From NCBI GenBank assembly GCA_002633005.1, contig NMRA01000020.1, positions 1,093,717 through 1,157,716 of the forward strand: a stretch of 64,000 nt of DNA, read 5' to 3'. Shown in pieces: positions 1-13,300 of the stretch. The notes under the pieces were generated by a model, which saw nothing but the letters and a program-made list of their open reading frames with translations, searched no databases and was not told the origin of the DNA. The first letter of the stretch is position 1; every line of letters starts with the position of its first letter. Both the position numbers and the translations under genes were made by a program. This DNA comes from Phoronis australis. Taxonomy: Eukaryota > Phoronida > Phoronidae.

Positions 1-30
1 TTGTTTTTTAGTAGAATGGGAAATAGTGGG

Positions 31-172
31 CATGGGCGGTGCAGCACTGAAAAAGTGGGGGGCTAAATCCCCTGTGATGCACCGCCCATAGACCATGGGT
101 GGTGCAGCCCTGAAAAAAGTGACGGAGCTATAGCCCCATCCCCCTCAGCCCCCTATTTTGCGCCGCCCATGG
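31..172. repeat. GC-rich foldback repeat (two units)
   Basis: Two units begin CATGGGCGGTGCAGCACTG and CATGGGTGGTGCAGCCCTG, each running through AAAAA(A)GTG and ending near CACCGCCCAT or CGCCGCCCAT, so each can fold on itself. The same family is at 62923-63136. Confidence 0.7.
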
Positions 173-399
173 CGGGTGCCGTAAAAAATCTATGAAACGT
201 TCCGTTTTGTCGTTTTAGACAAACGGGAAATAGGGCAATTTCGGGTGTACAAAATCACAATACTGCATGGTAATATGTCAATTTCCCCGTGTGTCAACAA
301 GTTGAACATTTTGATAAGTGTGGCCGGATTGCGAGAAAAAAATTATAAAGTGTGACAGTCCGCGAACAAATAGCAACTACAATATACGGTAACAAAATG

Positions 400-561
400 A
401 AATTTTCATTTTTTAATTTTATTTCACCGACAAAAGGTAAATACTACAGCTAACCACTGTTGATTTATTATAACAAAAAGAAATTTTCATTTTTTAATTT
501 TATTTCACCGACAAAAGGTAAATACTACAGCTAACCACTGTTGATTTATTATAACAAAAAG
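400..561. repeat. Perfect 81-bp tandem duplication
   Basis: 400-480 and 481-561 are the same AT-rich 81-bp sequence (starting AAATTTTCATTTTTTAATTT). Exact identity implies a recent event or an assembly slip. Confidence 0.9.
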
Positions 562-659
562 ACTTGATGTATGCGTTCGTGTGAAACACATGAACACAAA
601 GTATAAAAAAATTAATAGAAACCCATGGAAATTGATGCGTATGCAAAGAGCAGTATCAT

Positions 660-1115
660 CATCAATGCCCGTCACCCCTACTAGGATATAGGCCACGAAT
701 CAGAGATTTCCATTCTGCTCTGTCTTGGGCGATTCCTTCTAGCTGTCTCCATGAATATCCTAACCTCTCCATGTCATCGGTGATGCATCTTCTCCAGGTC
801 ATTCGTGGTCTGCCTCTATTTCGTTTACCCTGCGGGTTCCACTTTAATGCGTGTCTCGAAGGGCTACTTGTTGGTATTCTCAGTGTAAGTCCAATTAAGT
901 GTCATTTCCTTCTGCCGATCTCCTCTTCCACTGGTGTTTGTCCTGTTCTTTCCCACAATTTTTCATTTCTTATCCTTTCTGGCCACTGTATCCTCAAAAT
1001 TTTTCTCAGGCATGAATTGACCAAAGTTTGCAATCTCTTGAAGTTTGTTTTTGTGTTTGTCCAGGTCTCTGATCCATATAACAGTACTGATTTCAGTAGG
1101 GCTACTGTTATATAG
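660..1115 (-). mobile_element. Decayed non-LTR retrotransposon, end of ORF2
   Basis: Minus-strand translation gives SVLLYGSETWTNTKTNFKRL, then CLRKILRIQWPERIRNEKLW and ERTGQTPVEEEIGRRK, a TGA where Trp is usual, and LIGLTLRIPTSSPSRHALKW, RGRPRMTWRR and a stop. This is the typical end of a LINE reverse-transcriptase ORF after the catalytic core. The catalytic part is absent. Confidence 0.85.
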
Positions 1116-1119
1116 ATCA

Positions 1120-4100
1120 GAGACCTGCAAAGAGTAGTATGCGTGCATGTAAAGTCGTGTCATTGTATGCAACAACCAATGGCACTGCACATGTTTGTGT
1201 ACATGTACATTAGGAATTGAGGACATAGGCCAGTTTGCCAGATTTAGGAGCATACTTTTGCAAAACGATAGAGTTATAGAAACTAATATGTTAACATCAA
1301 ATATTTCAATGAAAAAGAAGAATGTACGACATCAAAAACACCCTGTACTGGTTGGTACGACACGCACGTATACATCGGTTAGTCGCGTGTGCCTGTAAAC
1401 ACTACTGCTTGGGCGGCCTAAGCCGGGGGTCCAAGTATACATTGATTTTGCACAGACCCGATTTCCCGAAAGGTGATTGGAATACTTCAGGTTATACCAC
1501 GGAATAATAATTACATCAATATGCAGACGCTTTTTTAAAAAATAAAACGCATGTGAGGGGTGCCGAGGTGTCTCAAGGAAAATTACTTCAGTGATACGCT
1601 ACTTTTCTTTAACTACATGTATCTAGTATCACTTGTCCTAGTACCTAATTCATCTTAGCGTGGTGAACTCAGTGGTAATTTGTGCAGTTTGTAACGACAT
1701 GGTCTCATAGTTCAAACACTTGTGTCATAGACTTTGTTGTAAAACAACTTGCCGCGGAACTAGAGTTTTAAAAATGTTTGCGTTATTAATTTTTACCAAT
1801 ATTAATTTTTACATCAATCAATGTACCCCATTTATCCAACCTTGATGTGCGGAGTCGCAGATTTTTTTGCTGTCAGTAACAAGCACACTTCCATCTGATT
1901 GGCCATCCAGAACGAGGACAACAAAAATGTTCACACAGAAACAACACATTGAGGTTTTGATTTATTTCAAAATATATTTATTTTAAAATATCACCATCAC
2001 GCAGTAAAATTACACCGTGACAGTAAAAGGGAAATGTCTAGCTGGTACAAAGTTACCGTACCGTACTGATGCATGCACTCCACTTCAGTAAAATTCAGGT
2101 TTCAACCAACTTTAATTTAATCCCTCAATCACTTGGATCCGACGTTTACTGGCACACACTTATGTTACTAGTACATTTATATTGACAACGCTCCGCCACA
2201 AAACACAATGGCCATAAACTCTATCTGCCCTGTCCTACATACCCGGATGTTAATACACTGTAAGCATCAGAAGACCATAAACAGGACAGAATGCAGAAAT
2301 GATGGTGTTTCTCAAGTAAGACATTTGCAGATTTTAATAGTGTGCCGAGCTACATAACGTTTTGTCTTGAAATCTGCAGAAACAACCCATCTACCGTCCC
2401 AATACAACATTGTGAGGTGTAGCTCTCTTGGGTTATACCTTCCTTTGATCCTTCCCTATTCTTAATAACCTGGCTATATTAATAAATCTTCGAATTGGTG
2501 TCCACTCTGTAAAAATGTACAAGTATTAAACTTGTAGTCACTTTCTGTGTTTCTTCGTTGCTAGAAAACAACAGGTAACTTGGTCACTAAAACCTTAAAG
2601 ACATATTGGACTTAGAAGGAAAGTCAAGTAACAGTAAAAGACCATGAAACATCGACTTAAGTGGGTGTTCTAGGGACCAAATAAAGTTGAACAATATTGT
2701 TTCTGTGATCGGATTCTCAACCAAAAATCACTTTGTTTCAATTTCAATTTTTAAACCTCGAAAGACCAAAAATTGTATCATTGATTCTGGGTCTAATCTT
2801 TATGCTGGAAATCGAACTTATACCTTCGATGTTTTCTGCTATAACTAAATATATAATTCTGTGCATGCTCAAGTATGCACTTATTTTCTTGGATGATTTT
2901 CTTGAATCCTAGTTTGCACATGATGATCCTACCATTAAAACTATGAGCTTTTACTTGAAACCCGGTGTACCAATATTGGTTCCTAGATACTACACAGTAC
3001 ACACGCATCTTGCCTAGCATGGTTCATCAGCAAGACGGCGGACCACTCCGCTCAACGAAAACCACGTGACTTCAACTCTAGTTATATTTATCTCATTGGG
3101 CCAGACTATTCCCGGCATCTAGCCACGGCCAGAGGTCGCTACGTGAAAAGCATGACCAGTGCAACTGGCGGGTTCATAAGTTGACCGCATAGATATCGCT
3201 GGTTTTCTTGAACTGTATCTCAAGAGTCTCGCTGGATGATTTCATTATGAACAGAAATAACGAAATGAAAACGAAGCAATGAAATTAAGCTTGATAACTA
3301 GAACACTCGATCAAAACTTAGTTGAACGCGGGACAACCAGAAATTCATAGTGCAAACTCTCGCGGACAGCCAAACGAGTCCCGTGATATCTAGGGGTAGC
3401 AAGCTCTAACACTAAGGCCAGGGATCTTATCTTTGTACTCGCACTCAAACTCAAAATTAGTTTTGATATCTTCCATGCTACTTTTGTGCGAACTCAGATA
3501 AGTGCATGTTATTCTGTGCTCGAGTACATTTGATTAATAGTTTATACAAATGAGTTCTTGTCCAAGATTCGAGCTAAAAATCCAGTAAAAGCTCTATATT
3601 TAGAGTAAAAATGCGAAATTTCGAGTTTATATGCGAACATTTACCCTCAATGATGGGGTCATTAAGTACAAAGTATCATAAAGATAAGCCTATGTAAATG
3701 TAAGTATAATTTATGTTAATTAAATAACAATAATAGACACTCACCTCGCACAAGTGTAGAATAGAAATTAGCAAGAATAATTTCGAGTTCAATCTCGAAT
3801 TACAAAACTTGTCTTTGTATAAGCATTCATTTCAATGAAGTCTATAACTAAAATTACAGTGTATAGTGGAGAGAACAGCCCAGAACAGGGGATTAGGTTT
3901 CCCATGTAGAAGTTGCCTTGCCGTCCCAATTGATGCTCAGTGTTATTTACCAGTATATATTCGGAAATTGTATTTAGTTGTAAATTTACACGAATTAGAT
4001 TTCCGGAACTACCCCAATCCAGTGAATTTTCAATCGACAAGAGACGTATTCCCTAGCTTCGTTATACTCCAGTACAGCGCCAAGCCCAGTTCTACCTACA

Positions 4101-5275
4101 GTACATCTACCCTTTTTAACTAGTGATATGAAGTGATGAATCATGTATTTGAACCTCTAACTTTAATCTTTAATGTAAAGCGACTTGTAAAAGACCCACC
4201 CTATTTTAACGTTTCTAATTAGCGATCTAAGAATGAAACCCCAGAAATGTCAGCATTTCAAATAACAGGGTTAGGGTTATTCATTAAGTTCGGCGCAATG
4301 GGTTTAATAGGCAGTGAAACTGACGAGCACGGGACTGTAATTAAACATCGGATTAGTGTAACCGTACCTAACCCAGCAATTACGGCAATTTTTAATTTCT
4401 CGGATTTAATTGGCTTCCATGACAAATGACGTCGTATGGAGGTCGCAAGCTATTGTTTAACTTGCGAGATCCATGCGATGGGCGTAAGCGCGTTGCATTG
4501 TTATCGCCTATGGTACGATACCATTGTTTTCCCTTTTTCCGTCTTTAATGGATATAACAATTCAAGATATCGTACCTTGGACGCACATCAGCTTCTTTCC
4601 GATAAATGCTTGCCGTTATCATTAACAAAGAAAAACAAAGTCAACTATGGATAGGCCAATCTACCGGTCTCTATGCTACCATATTGCGAACGTGATCAGA
4701 TAGTTTCCAAGCCTCTAATGACAACATACATGTGCCCAGCAACGATTTGGTACTCCTGCGAATATTGTGAAGTAACGTAATGGAGAGATGTCAGATCTGT
4801 TGATATGAGTTTTTTGAAATATGCGACAGAGCTCCATGTTCACACGACTTCCATGGCTACAATAGTTCTCTTAATTAAGTGTTTGTATAAAAACATGTTT
4901 ACGCAGATGATTCATTTCTTCACAAACTAATCATAGCCACGAGAGACTCGTTACAACGAAAACAAATAGGACGTCATACCTACATGTATATCCAATTTCT
5001 TAAAATCCATAATGAAAATGTATGTACTTTTCATTAACTACGGTACATTTGTTTGTCTAAATGTTTCTTTAAAGCGGCATTAAATGGACATTATTATTTT
5101 TGCGACCAGAAAAATCAATTTCGGTATTATTGCTGAATGGGGTGAACTTCTTTATTTTGCACTGTATTAAGTTTGACCAATGCTCTGCAACGTTTTATGA
5201 ATTTATTCCCTTCATGATCCCAAGCTGTTTGTAACAGCACGATGGTCTTGGGCTAGGCAATGTGTGACAATCGCC
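1120..5275. other. Intergenic, no gene recognised
   Basis: AT-rich sequence with only short unconvincing reading frames on both strands and no recognisable protein similarity, RNA gene or clear transposon end. Confidence 0.5.
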
Positions 5276-5279
5276 AATT

Positions 5280-5640
5280 TTCGCCAAAAGTCGGTAAAAC
5301 GGGTAGTGCTGTGTGAATGCCTTAAAATTGACCCCGAAACAAAAGAGAAGAAAGTGGGTTTCTTATCGTGATATTGTTTGCTAGCACAGTACGGTAAAGG
5401 GTAGGGACTTTCAAATTTGGAATTGAAAGTATTCGTCAAATACAGGTATGTTTTTCATCCAGTGTCCACTACGATTGTGGATAGGCGAACTGACATGCAT
5501 GCCTGTAGGCCTTACACGTGTGTTTGCTTCAGTACTTTTAAATGCAGTAGAAGCAGACGGTAAGTTCACTAAATGCACCCCAACATTGTTACTCAAAAAG
5601 CAGACATTTAACTATCACCAGGGCTGCGACGACCAACAGT
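5280..5640. repeat. Dispersed repeat, family A copy 1
   Basis: Shares an ordered series of blocks with 63440-63720: GTGTGAATGCC, a TACGGTAA block, TTTCAAATTT, GATTGTGGAT, ACACGTGTGT and GGTAAGTTCACT. Diverged but colinear. Nature unknown. Confidence 0.6.
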
Positions 5641-6399
5641 TTTAAATTTAGGAAGACTGAATGGGGCTCTCTAACTTCGTGTAGACTGAAGGGGAAAGGG
5701 TAGCCTGTTAAGCAGATTTAATTTCAATTCGGCCGTGTGCGTGGTTCCGGTGGGTGAGGTTCAGGCGCAGAGGTCTTAACCTTTTCAGTCGCGCTGTGAA
5801 GTTATGACTTGGCATGGATTTGATGAATGTATCGTGGTTGATGATTTATCAATATACCCACTTCATATTTTCAAAAATGCAATAACGTTCTCATTTTCCC
5901 GTGTTCGTAAGACAGGCTGGCAATTTTACATGCGCATGAAAGCCAAACAAAGTATTTTAGAGTACCAGAGCGTTGTTTTCGGTATAGGAACACTATTCCG
6001 ATCTAATAACCGAAGAATCATTCATTTTGCAAGTAAAAGTGTAAAAAATACATGAGTTAAAAAAAGTTAGATCTTTTCATAGTAGTGAACTTTCGAAGTA
6101 GTGAACCTTCGGAATGGAGAACCGGATGGTGAGCAGTGGGCTGTTCCCATTTCCAACGACGTAAGCAACTTAAGTCAGTAACACGCAATGATATAACTAG
6201 AAAAAAAAATCGTCAAATTATTCTCTGACTAAATATTTTTGTCCGAGTAGATGTAATCATTCATTTAAGCATGTCTGATTTGAAAATTTGGTAGGAAGTA
6301 ACGCGAGAACGTTTTGGACCAGATTACATCTGCACTAGTCCCGTTCTTTGCTATAGCAACCGTCGCGGCATCCTCATCTCTGGTACTACTAATTCCGCC

Positions 6400-6600
6400 T
6401 CAAACATACAACTGAGAGTCATCGTTGTGTATAAAAATTTTCAGTTGACTTTTGTCTCGTTTTCTAGTTTTTTCGATTTTTTTTTCTCTGAGGCGGAACT
6501 TTTTGCCCACTTCTCGCCAAATCAGGTACGGGGGACTGGCGAGCCTCCACCTGACTGAGCGCCCCCCCCCCCCCCCCCCCCCCCCNTGCCGGGTGCGCGC
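6400..6600 (-). repeat. Dispersed repeat, family B copy 1, with poly-C run and N
   Basis: In reverse orientation it contains AGTGGGCAAAAAGTTCCGCC and GAAAACGAGACAAAAGTC, matching copies at 39260-39480 and 58300-58520. A run of 24 C (6562-6585) ends in an assembly N at 6586. Confidence 0.6.
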
Positions 6601-7254
6601 AGTGAAATACAACTGACTACTCATATTTGTGGATAAATTCTTGTAAATAACTCAAGTCTACTAACGTCGGTGTCACACTCCGACTCAGACTCCCCAACGA
6701 CGTTTCACCTCCCGGCCAGAGGAGCATTTTTACGACCCGGTGACTCAGTAAGGTAGGGCAGACCACTCGCGCTGAGCTGTAAATTTGGACAAAATCGTTC
6801 TCCTTTTTTGCTCAACCGGCTCTCGCATAACGGTCTGAAGCGTGAATAACCAGCATTACTGGTCTTACAAATGACACAAATTCTCACTGCGCATGCTAAC
6901 AACTTGATACCATGACAAAGTACGTAGGCCTCAGTGAGACCGGCCGACTGAGGACGGACTAGTGAGACAAAAATTCAGTCCTTGCTTTTTATCTCGAATG
7001 TTTTGGTGCCGATTTCAACCCGTCCCGTTCAGCCATTGTTGTCAATCTTCGAAGTTAAAGGCAGGAACCAACTAAAAACTCAAACTTCCTATGTCACCGA
7101 GTGGACGTCCCTGGTGGCTTTCGGCCCGGCACTCGCTCAAGTGGTCACGCTTGGCTTGACCAGTCGCCAACCGACTAGAGCGACGTCTTTCGTGTACATG
7201 GTATTTCCGAGAGCTCTCCTTAAAAGAAGGTATACAAATGGATAAATAACAAAT
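6601..7254. other. ELP2 upstream region
   Basis: Sequence 5' of the ELP2 start. It is richer in G+C than the surroundings but has no TATA box, and no transcription start could be assigned. It should contain the promoter and 5' UTR. Confidence 0.4.
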
Positions 7255-7380
7255 ATGGCGACTATCGACACATGTTTTGTTGCTGTTGGTTGCAATCGAA
7301 CGCCAAACGCGTGTTCTTGGGGCACTAACAATATCATCTTGTACGCGTCTTGCAATGGAGTTGCTGTATATAACCCTAGT
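7255..7380 (+). CDS. ELP2: ELP2 exon 1
   Basis: Encodes residues 1-42, starting [20 protein letters not shown], the start of the first propeller. It ends in phase 0 at donor GTGAGT (7381). The start codon lies in the context AAATATGGCGA, which resembles a YY1-type ATGGCG core. Confidence 0.85.
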
Positions 7381-10300
7381 GTGAGTTTGAAGGAACTGTT
7401 TTGGACATAGGTGTATCTAATCGTGGTTAATGTAACATCCTTGTGCAAGTTTCACTCAGTGTCTCGATTGTTGAATGTTGATTGTTGGTAAGACATTTGA
7501 CACGTAAACCGTCCGTAAATAAGTATTGACAGGCGTAAACATGAGTAAACCAGTAATTTTATGTACTGATAAATGGGTGTTCTTCAAAAATGCTGTACCG
7601 TAAGTTCAACTTTAATAGTCAGATAGGTGTGTCCCTGGACTTGATTAAAAATGATTTGAGACCCATGGCATCGTACGTCCAGATGGCTTGCATTTTCATT
7701 ACAGTGTTTGGCAATTATTTTCTGCTTTAAGCTCGCCATCAACTTAGCCTTAATATCAACTAATATAACCTTGAGTTGCTTCAAGCCAATCGTCATTTCG
7801 CCATGGTTACTTTCTCTCACTCCCCAACCTGGTTTCCGGAGTGTAGGCCTGTAATCTTAGGCTGTATGAATCTTTACGTTTTCTGTCATCTGACTCGTGT
7901 AGATCATACTTTCATAGATGGACATAGGCAATTACATGCCCATAACAAGTTTCTCATTTCAAAATACAGCAAATAAAATTGAATGAAACATGCATGCTAG
8001 TTATAATTAACACATACGCATGACTTTGGATACAATTTAGTCGACATAACTTGAACATGTCCATGAAAATCTGATCGGCGTTCACTCGAGATTCTCTCAG
8101 TGGATGCTATTTTGAGGAAATTACGTGAAATCCCGCCTGTTGATGAACAAAAAGTCCAAGGGACACAAATCTAACAAATTTCACCTAATATCTTCCCATC
8201 CTTTTTTGCAAGTGTCACGTGCCACGTCACGCGCTTCGCACAGTTTTGCGCTAGCCTTTGCCTAACACACGTGACTCATTGGAAGTATTTTATGGTTATT
8301 CCGCGCATGGTGAAAAAGTTAACGGTGACCAAAAAAGTGGAGTTGGAATTTTTTGCCAAAGTCACATTAATTCTCGTAACTAAGCTTCATCGACGATATA
8401 TGTATAAGTAGAAAGGACCACTGAAGAAAGTAAGCATCTTTTTAAATGATTATTTTCAGTGGAGAATGTTTTGACGAGTTTAAAATTCTTAATCGGTGAG
8501 CGGATTTCGCCTACCGCCTGTTTAAAATACATGGGACGAAATTAGTACAGAAAGCGATGGGAAGTATTGTAGCCCTTAACCGGCCAACCGAGGGGCTACT
8601 TGTTGCCTAAGATGGACATTGATCTGAGCCGCAGTTTTTCTGTTAAATCTGAGCTAGCTCACAATTGCAAGGGTTGACATTCGCTACATGTGAGAGGAAT
8701 TTTGTTTTGTTTTGAGTAGATTAATGCAGTTATTGTCAGCATAGTCGCTTCTTGTGTAGTCTTACTTTGACAAGAATTTGAATGTGTGAATAATCTAATA
8801 TTTGTCTGTAGACAAGCTCTAGTGCTGGACATGTGAACTCAGTGAGGGTGGCTCACTCCGACCGAATCAACTCTGTCCAGTGGATACCTGTGACAGGTGA
8901 GTCTTTGTTGGAAAAAGTCAGCTGTTCAGGCTACTGCTATTGCCATCCTTTGTGAGTGGCACTCGGTTCAAGATGGCCAATCTTCTTCACTGGATATTTG
9001 CGGGCGTGGTCTTTTCCAGCACTTTTTCTCTGGCAATAGTTGGATATAATGTGCTCACATTTTAAGAAACTTTTTGATGCCCGTTGTTCAGGGGATAAAA
9101 GTGGTTCTCAAAATGCCGGCATGTTGTATCCAACTGTATTCCTTTCTCAGGATTTACAGTTCTTTTCTGAAGTGCTGCAATTCCCTTATACTTGTGCACA
9201 AATAACTCCTTTTTTCATGCATGTTTTGACAGGCGGTAGGAGGCACATGGGGCTTGTGCTTGGTGTGACACATCGTGTGTTATTGTATCTGTGTACTCTA
9301 CAACTTCGAAGCATAGTGTATGACAGAATAATTGTATTCATCATGAAACACAGTCGTAGCACTTGAGAAAAATCCTGCAGCTCATTATTATGCGCCCACA
9401 TAATATTTATATGTTTGCGCATATTGCTGTCGTCTCTGTCTAGATGTCCAGTGTCCGCAGCTGTATCTTCGGAGTTCGTTGGATTTTGATGAATTTCGGA
9501 AAATAGGTTTCTATAAAGGAGACGACAATGTCTTCCCATTTTCGGACAGATAGATGTTTTCTGTGCCACCTGGTGGCTGTTTAAAAATTTTTGCATAATA
9601 TTATGTTTTTGAGGTCCTTTCTATCTGTCAAACCACTCAAAGGATCATTGTGAAAATTAAAAGTTGAGTTCCTGATGTGAAGACCCTTGCTGATGTTGAT
9701 TTTCGGATAATTTTGACTATTCTGGCATCTCCTGTGGCCTGGAGGCAATTTTGCTTTTTTACGTGTACAGGTCTATCTTCTTAACACTTTGCAGGATCTT
9801 TGAGAAGGTTAGCAGATGGACTCCTATAGAGATGGCAACAGATGATGATGAGTTTCAATCCAATCGAACTATAGCTGTGCCCCCTAGTGTCAATTGTTTT
9901 TTACATTTGCCTCTATATCTTAGGAGTTCCTTGGCTTGTTTTCATGAAATTTGGCAAATAGTTAAGTATTACTGAGGCAGCGCCCCCTTTTCAATGCAGA
10001 GGGGTTTGGGCATTCTGCACCATCTAATGGCCATTTTTATGATACTTAAATACACCCATAGAAGCACGCCATTTGTAGCGCTGTCGTGGGTGCATTTCAA
10101 CGCTGCGCATTGCTCTTGTAAGCTGAATGTATGGGTGAGAAAATAAGTATGACCATGAGCGAAGGGATGTGCGTGCATGGGAAAGGAAGGGTGTCAAGAA
10201 TAACCTTCTTGTGTTGTGTGGGTGAGGAAGACTGCCAACCTTGTTGTTTCCTCAAATGACAGACGAGTGAAATAGTCTTGGTCTTCCATTTAAAAATAAT

Positions 10301-13300
10301 TTAATGTATTGATGTAAAGATGTATTGTCAAAATATCGAATTAAGATTTTGAAGTTTTCAACGTCTGGGTACATGAGGTGGAAATTTCTGAATATCAGTT
10401 ATGATTCCTTAAATATTAGTCCTGGTTCAGCAAACACTTTAAATTTGTATTTTTAGGCAGTGTAACAGAAGCAATCTCAGCATCTGCTGACAAAACTGCT
10501 GTTGTTTGGAGTTTGGATGGTGATGAGGTAGGATTTGTTCAAAAGGTGTGCAGTACTTAGAAATAGGCAGATAAAATGTAATGGTTCTTGAAAATGAAAA
10601 TTATTATTAAGTGAAACACAGAATTTGGCAGCAGTTTCAGTAATTTGTCACTCTCTTACAGATTTTGTTGCAGTACTTTTGAAGTCGCGAATCTTTATCT
10701 GAAACATCAGTCTTTAAAAAATGTTTTGAATTATTACAAAAACGCTGCTTGTTTGTTATTTTCTTTTGATGCATTACTTTAAGGCTGTACTTAGTAAAAG
10801 TATTTGAATTAGATTTTAATTAGAAAGTCTTAATTTTTGAATTAATGATTTTACACAGCTTCGACCCGTCTCCACGCTGACTGGACACTCAAGTAGTGTG
10901 ACTCAAGCATCAGGTGTTTACATAGAAGCTTCAGACAAAGAACGACCAATTACATTCATAGCTACTTGCTCGGCAGACTCTACAGTTAGAATATGGAGGA
11001 GACCTGCTGACTCTGGTAAGCGTGTCACTGGGCATTGGGGAAAACTAGCTCACCCATGTGTAAGCATGCGGACTCTTAGTTTAAATATTTCTCAAAGGTG
11101 TGGTTTGTGGTCTTGCCTTTTTTGCTAACATTGTATTTCTTCACAAAGTTGGCAAAGGATTGGGCAAGATGGAATGAGTGTAACTATACTTATTCGTGTT
11201 TACATTGTTTATTTTTGACAAAAGTGCACCTGAATTACTTCCTTTCAGCCAGATAAGGCCAAAAGCATGGTTAGCTCTGGTCTCTACCCTGACTCATATT
11301 AAGAGCTACGGTTCCTGACTAAAAATAAAAATGCCAGCTCACATTATTTTCAGCACAGGATTGCCAAGCGATGAGTAAAAGAAAATCCCGCATTGTTTTT
11401 GATGAAAAAATACTGCACCACTGACTCGAGTTTCAAAAAACAAAACGAGACCCGAGCCACCTATGCTTTATCAGACAGGTATAACTTCCAGACAGTGCAA
11501 AAACATTTTGTAACTACATGATGTTTGCTTTATTTGTTGCTTTCATTCTAGAAGGCACTCACAGTTGTACATTTGGATGTACTGTTTGGTTCTTGTTTGT
11601 GTTTCAGCTGTTTCTGCAAAGCCAGTGCTTAATATGTAACATTTTCCCTGCTTACTTTGCAGACAGTTTCACATGCTTACAGACTATTAGACTTGGGACA
11701 GGGTTTGCTCTTGATGCTGCCTGGGCCAGCCTGCCTGGGTGTAACAGTAAGTAAGATGAATTATTAACTTGTATGGTTGTGTGCCCACTTGACCTAGATC
11801 CGCATCGTCGACATCTCTGCCTAGCACTGCTGTCATGGATCTGCTCTTGTGTCTGTACGGATGTCTGAAAATTTGCATGCCTGATGCTATCACGGTGTGA
11901 ACCACCTGTGCCTTTGTCTTGGTGGTTACAATACTTTACCCCTTAGGCGAAGTTGTTTTCTGCACTTATTTCTGTATGTGCGCTGTAGTTCCTTGTCGCT
12001 GTCGCAATCAAGTTTTTTGGACACAGTGTTCTTTTGATTTTTGTAGTCATTTTCATTATGCAGTATGTTGTCATCCACATCCTTCTGGCATCCACTACTG
12101 TATCTCCAAAACCTTGTGATGAATGTTTGTGAAATTTTGTGGGCATGCATGGATTTCGATCATTATGTATTTGGCTTGTATTCAAATTGATAGTGTTTGC
12201 TAAATTTTAAGCCTTTGTACAGTCCAGGAATTTGCTTGCTTAGTAGGACGTTATTTTGACGCATTGGACCTAGTCCAATAAAATTGAAATGCCAGTATTT
12301 AAAACAGGAATAATAATTAGGTCAGATTTACATAGCGCTTTGAACTACTAAGGACTTTGAACATTATCACCTGAAACTGGTCAATCGTAATCATTGTCAA
12401 TTGCCCAGGAGCATACAATGGGTGCAACCTTTGTCCCATTACTCCAATCAATGTAAATGCTTAAAATTTTCAAGCGCTAAACTGCCTCCTTGGTTACACG
12501 AGACCTGCAACGTTTTTGAAAATGTGATGTGACTGCATTTCTGTTCCTATTTGTGAGTCCAAATCCTGTCATAATAATGGCAGATATGTCATCACTAAAC
12601 ATCAGAATAGCTTGTGTATTGGACGGTAATTGTGCAGCACCTAGACATTTGGTGGACGCTTATGGGGCAGCAACTGCCGAATGAATTTGACCATCTGTTC
12701 AAACTCCTGCTGTGTTGTAGCTTTACAAATGTCATCCACGTTGCAACGTGCTCAACAAAATGTACGTGGATTGTTACTATGTAAAACGTTTGACTGTTCT
12801 TTGTTGTCCTCTCTTCATTGTAGCACCGTTACTTGCTCTGGGATGTGATGACCAAAAAATCCACCTGTTCACCCTTCAGCAGTCTCAGGTGAGTTGTCTG
12901 GTCAGTCAGAGTTACTACTGCTGCAATGGCTTGGTCAATTGGTACAGTTTGTTCTTAATGGTTTTTAAGGGCCATTGTGCCAAAAACTGCTACCTCTTCC
13001 ATAGTAAGATAGAGTTGTGTGTACTGTGTGTGTGCCGACTCAAAACCTCCCCTTCCAGTATCCAGATCCATGTACTTAATGCTCATAGTTTTGCTTGGTT
13101 AGAAGTACCTGAGCAGTTTTCAAAAAGCCGTGGTGTTAATAGTAATTCTAACTTTTATTTTGTTTGGTTTGCTTAGTTTGTCAAAGCGCAGAGCTTGGCT
13201 GGTCATGAAGATTGGCTGCGGCAGTTAGATTTTACACAAGATGGTGAGTTGCTGCTCAAAACAGTTTTGTTCAGCTTAGATTTGCATATTAAAAGGGATT

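Noticed and set aside
771-1115. 114-codon plus-strand frame
   Set aside because: Antisense of the LINE ORF2 remnant.
1655-1745. tRNA-like A and B boxes
   Set aside because: Weak matches and no cloverleaf.
6562-6586. Poly-C run as a biological signal
   Set aside because: Ends in an N, as does the C run at 25070-25081; more likely a sequencing or assembly breakpoint.
9186-9596. 136-codon minus-strand frame in ELP2 intron 2
   Set aside because: Lies over a family C repeat, has no recognisable domain, and composition looks random.
12748-13176. 142-codon plus-strand frame around ELP2 exon 6
   Set aside because: It is exon 6 plus read-through into both introns; only 12824-12888 fits the family.
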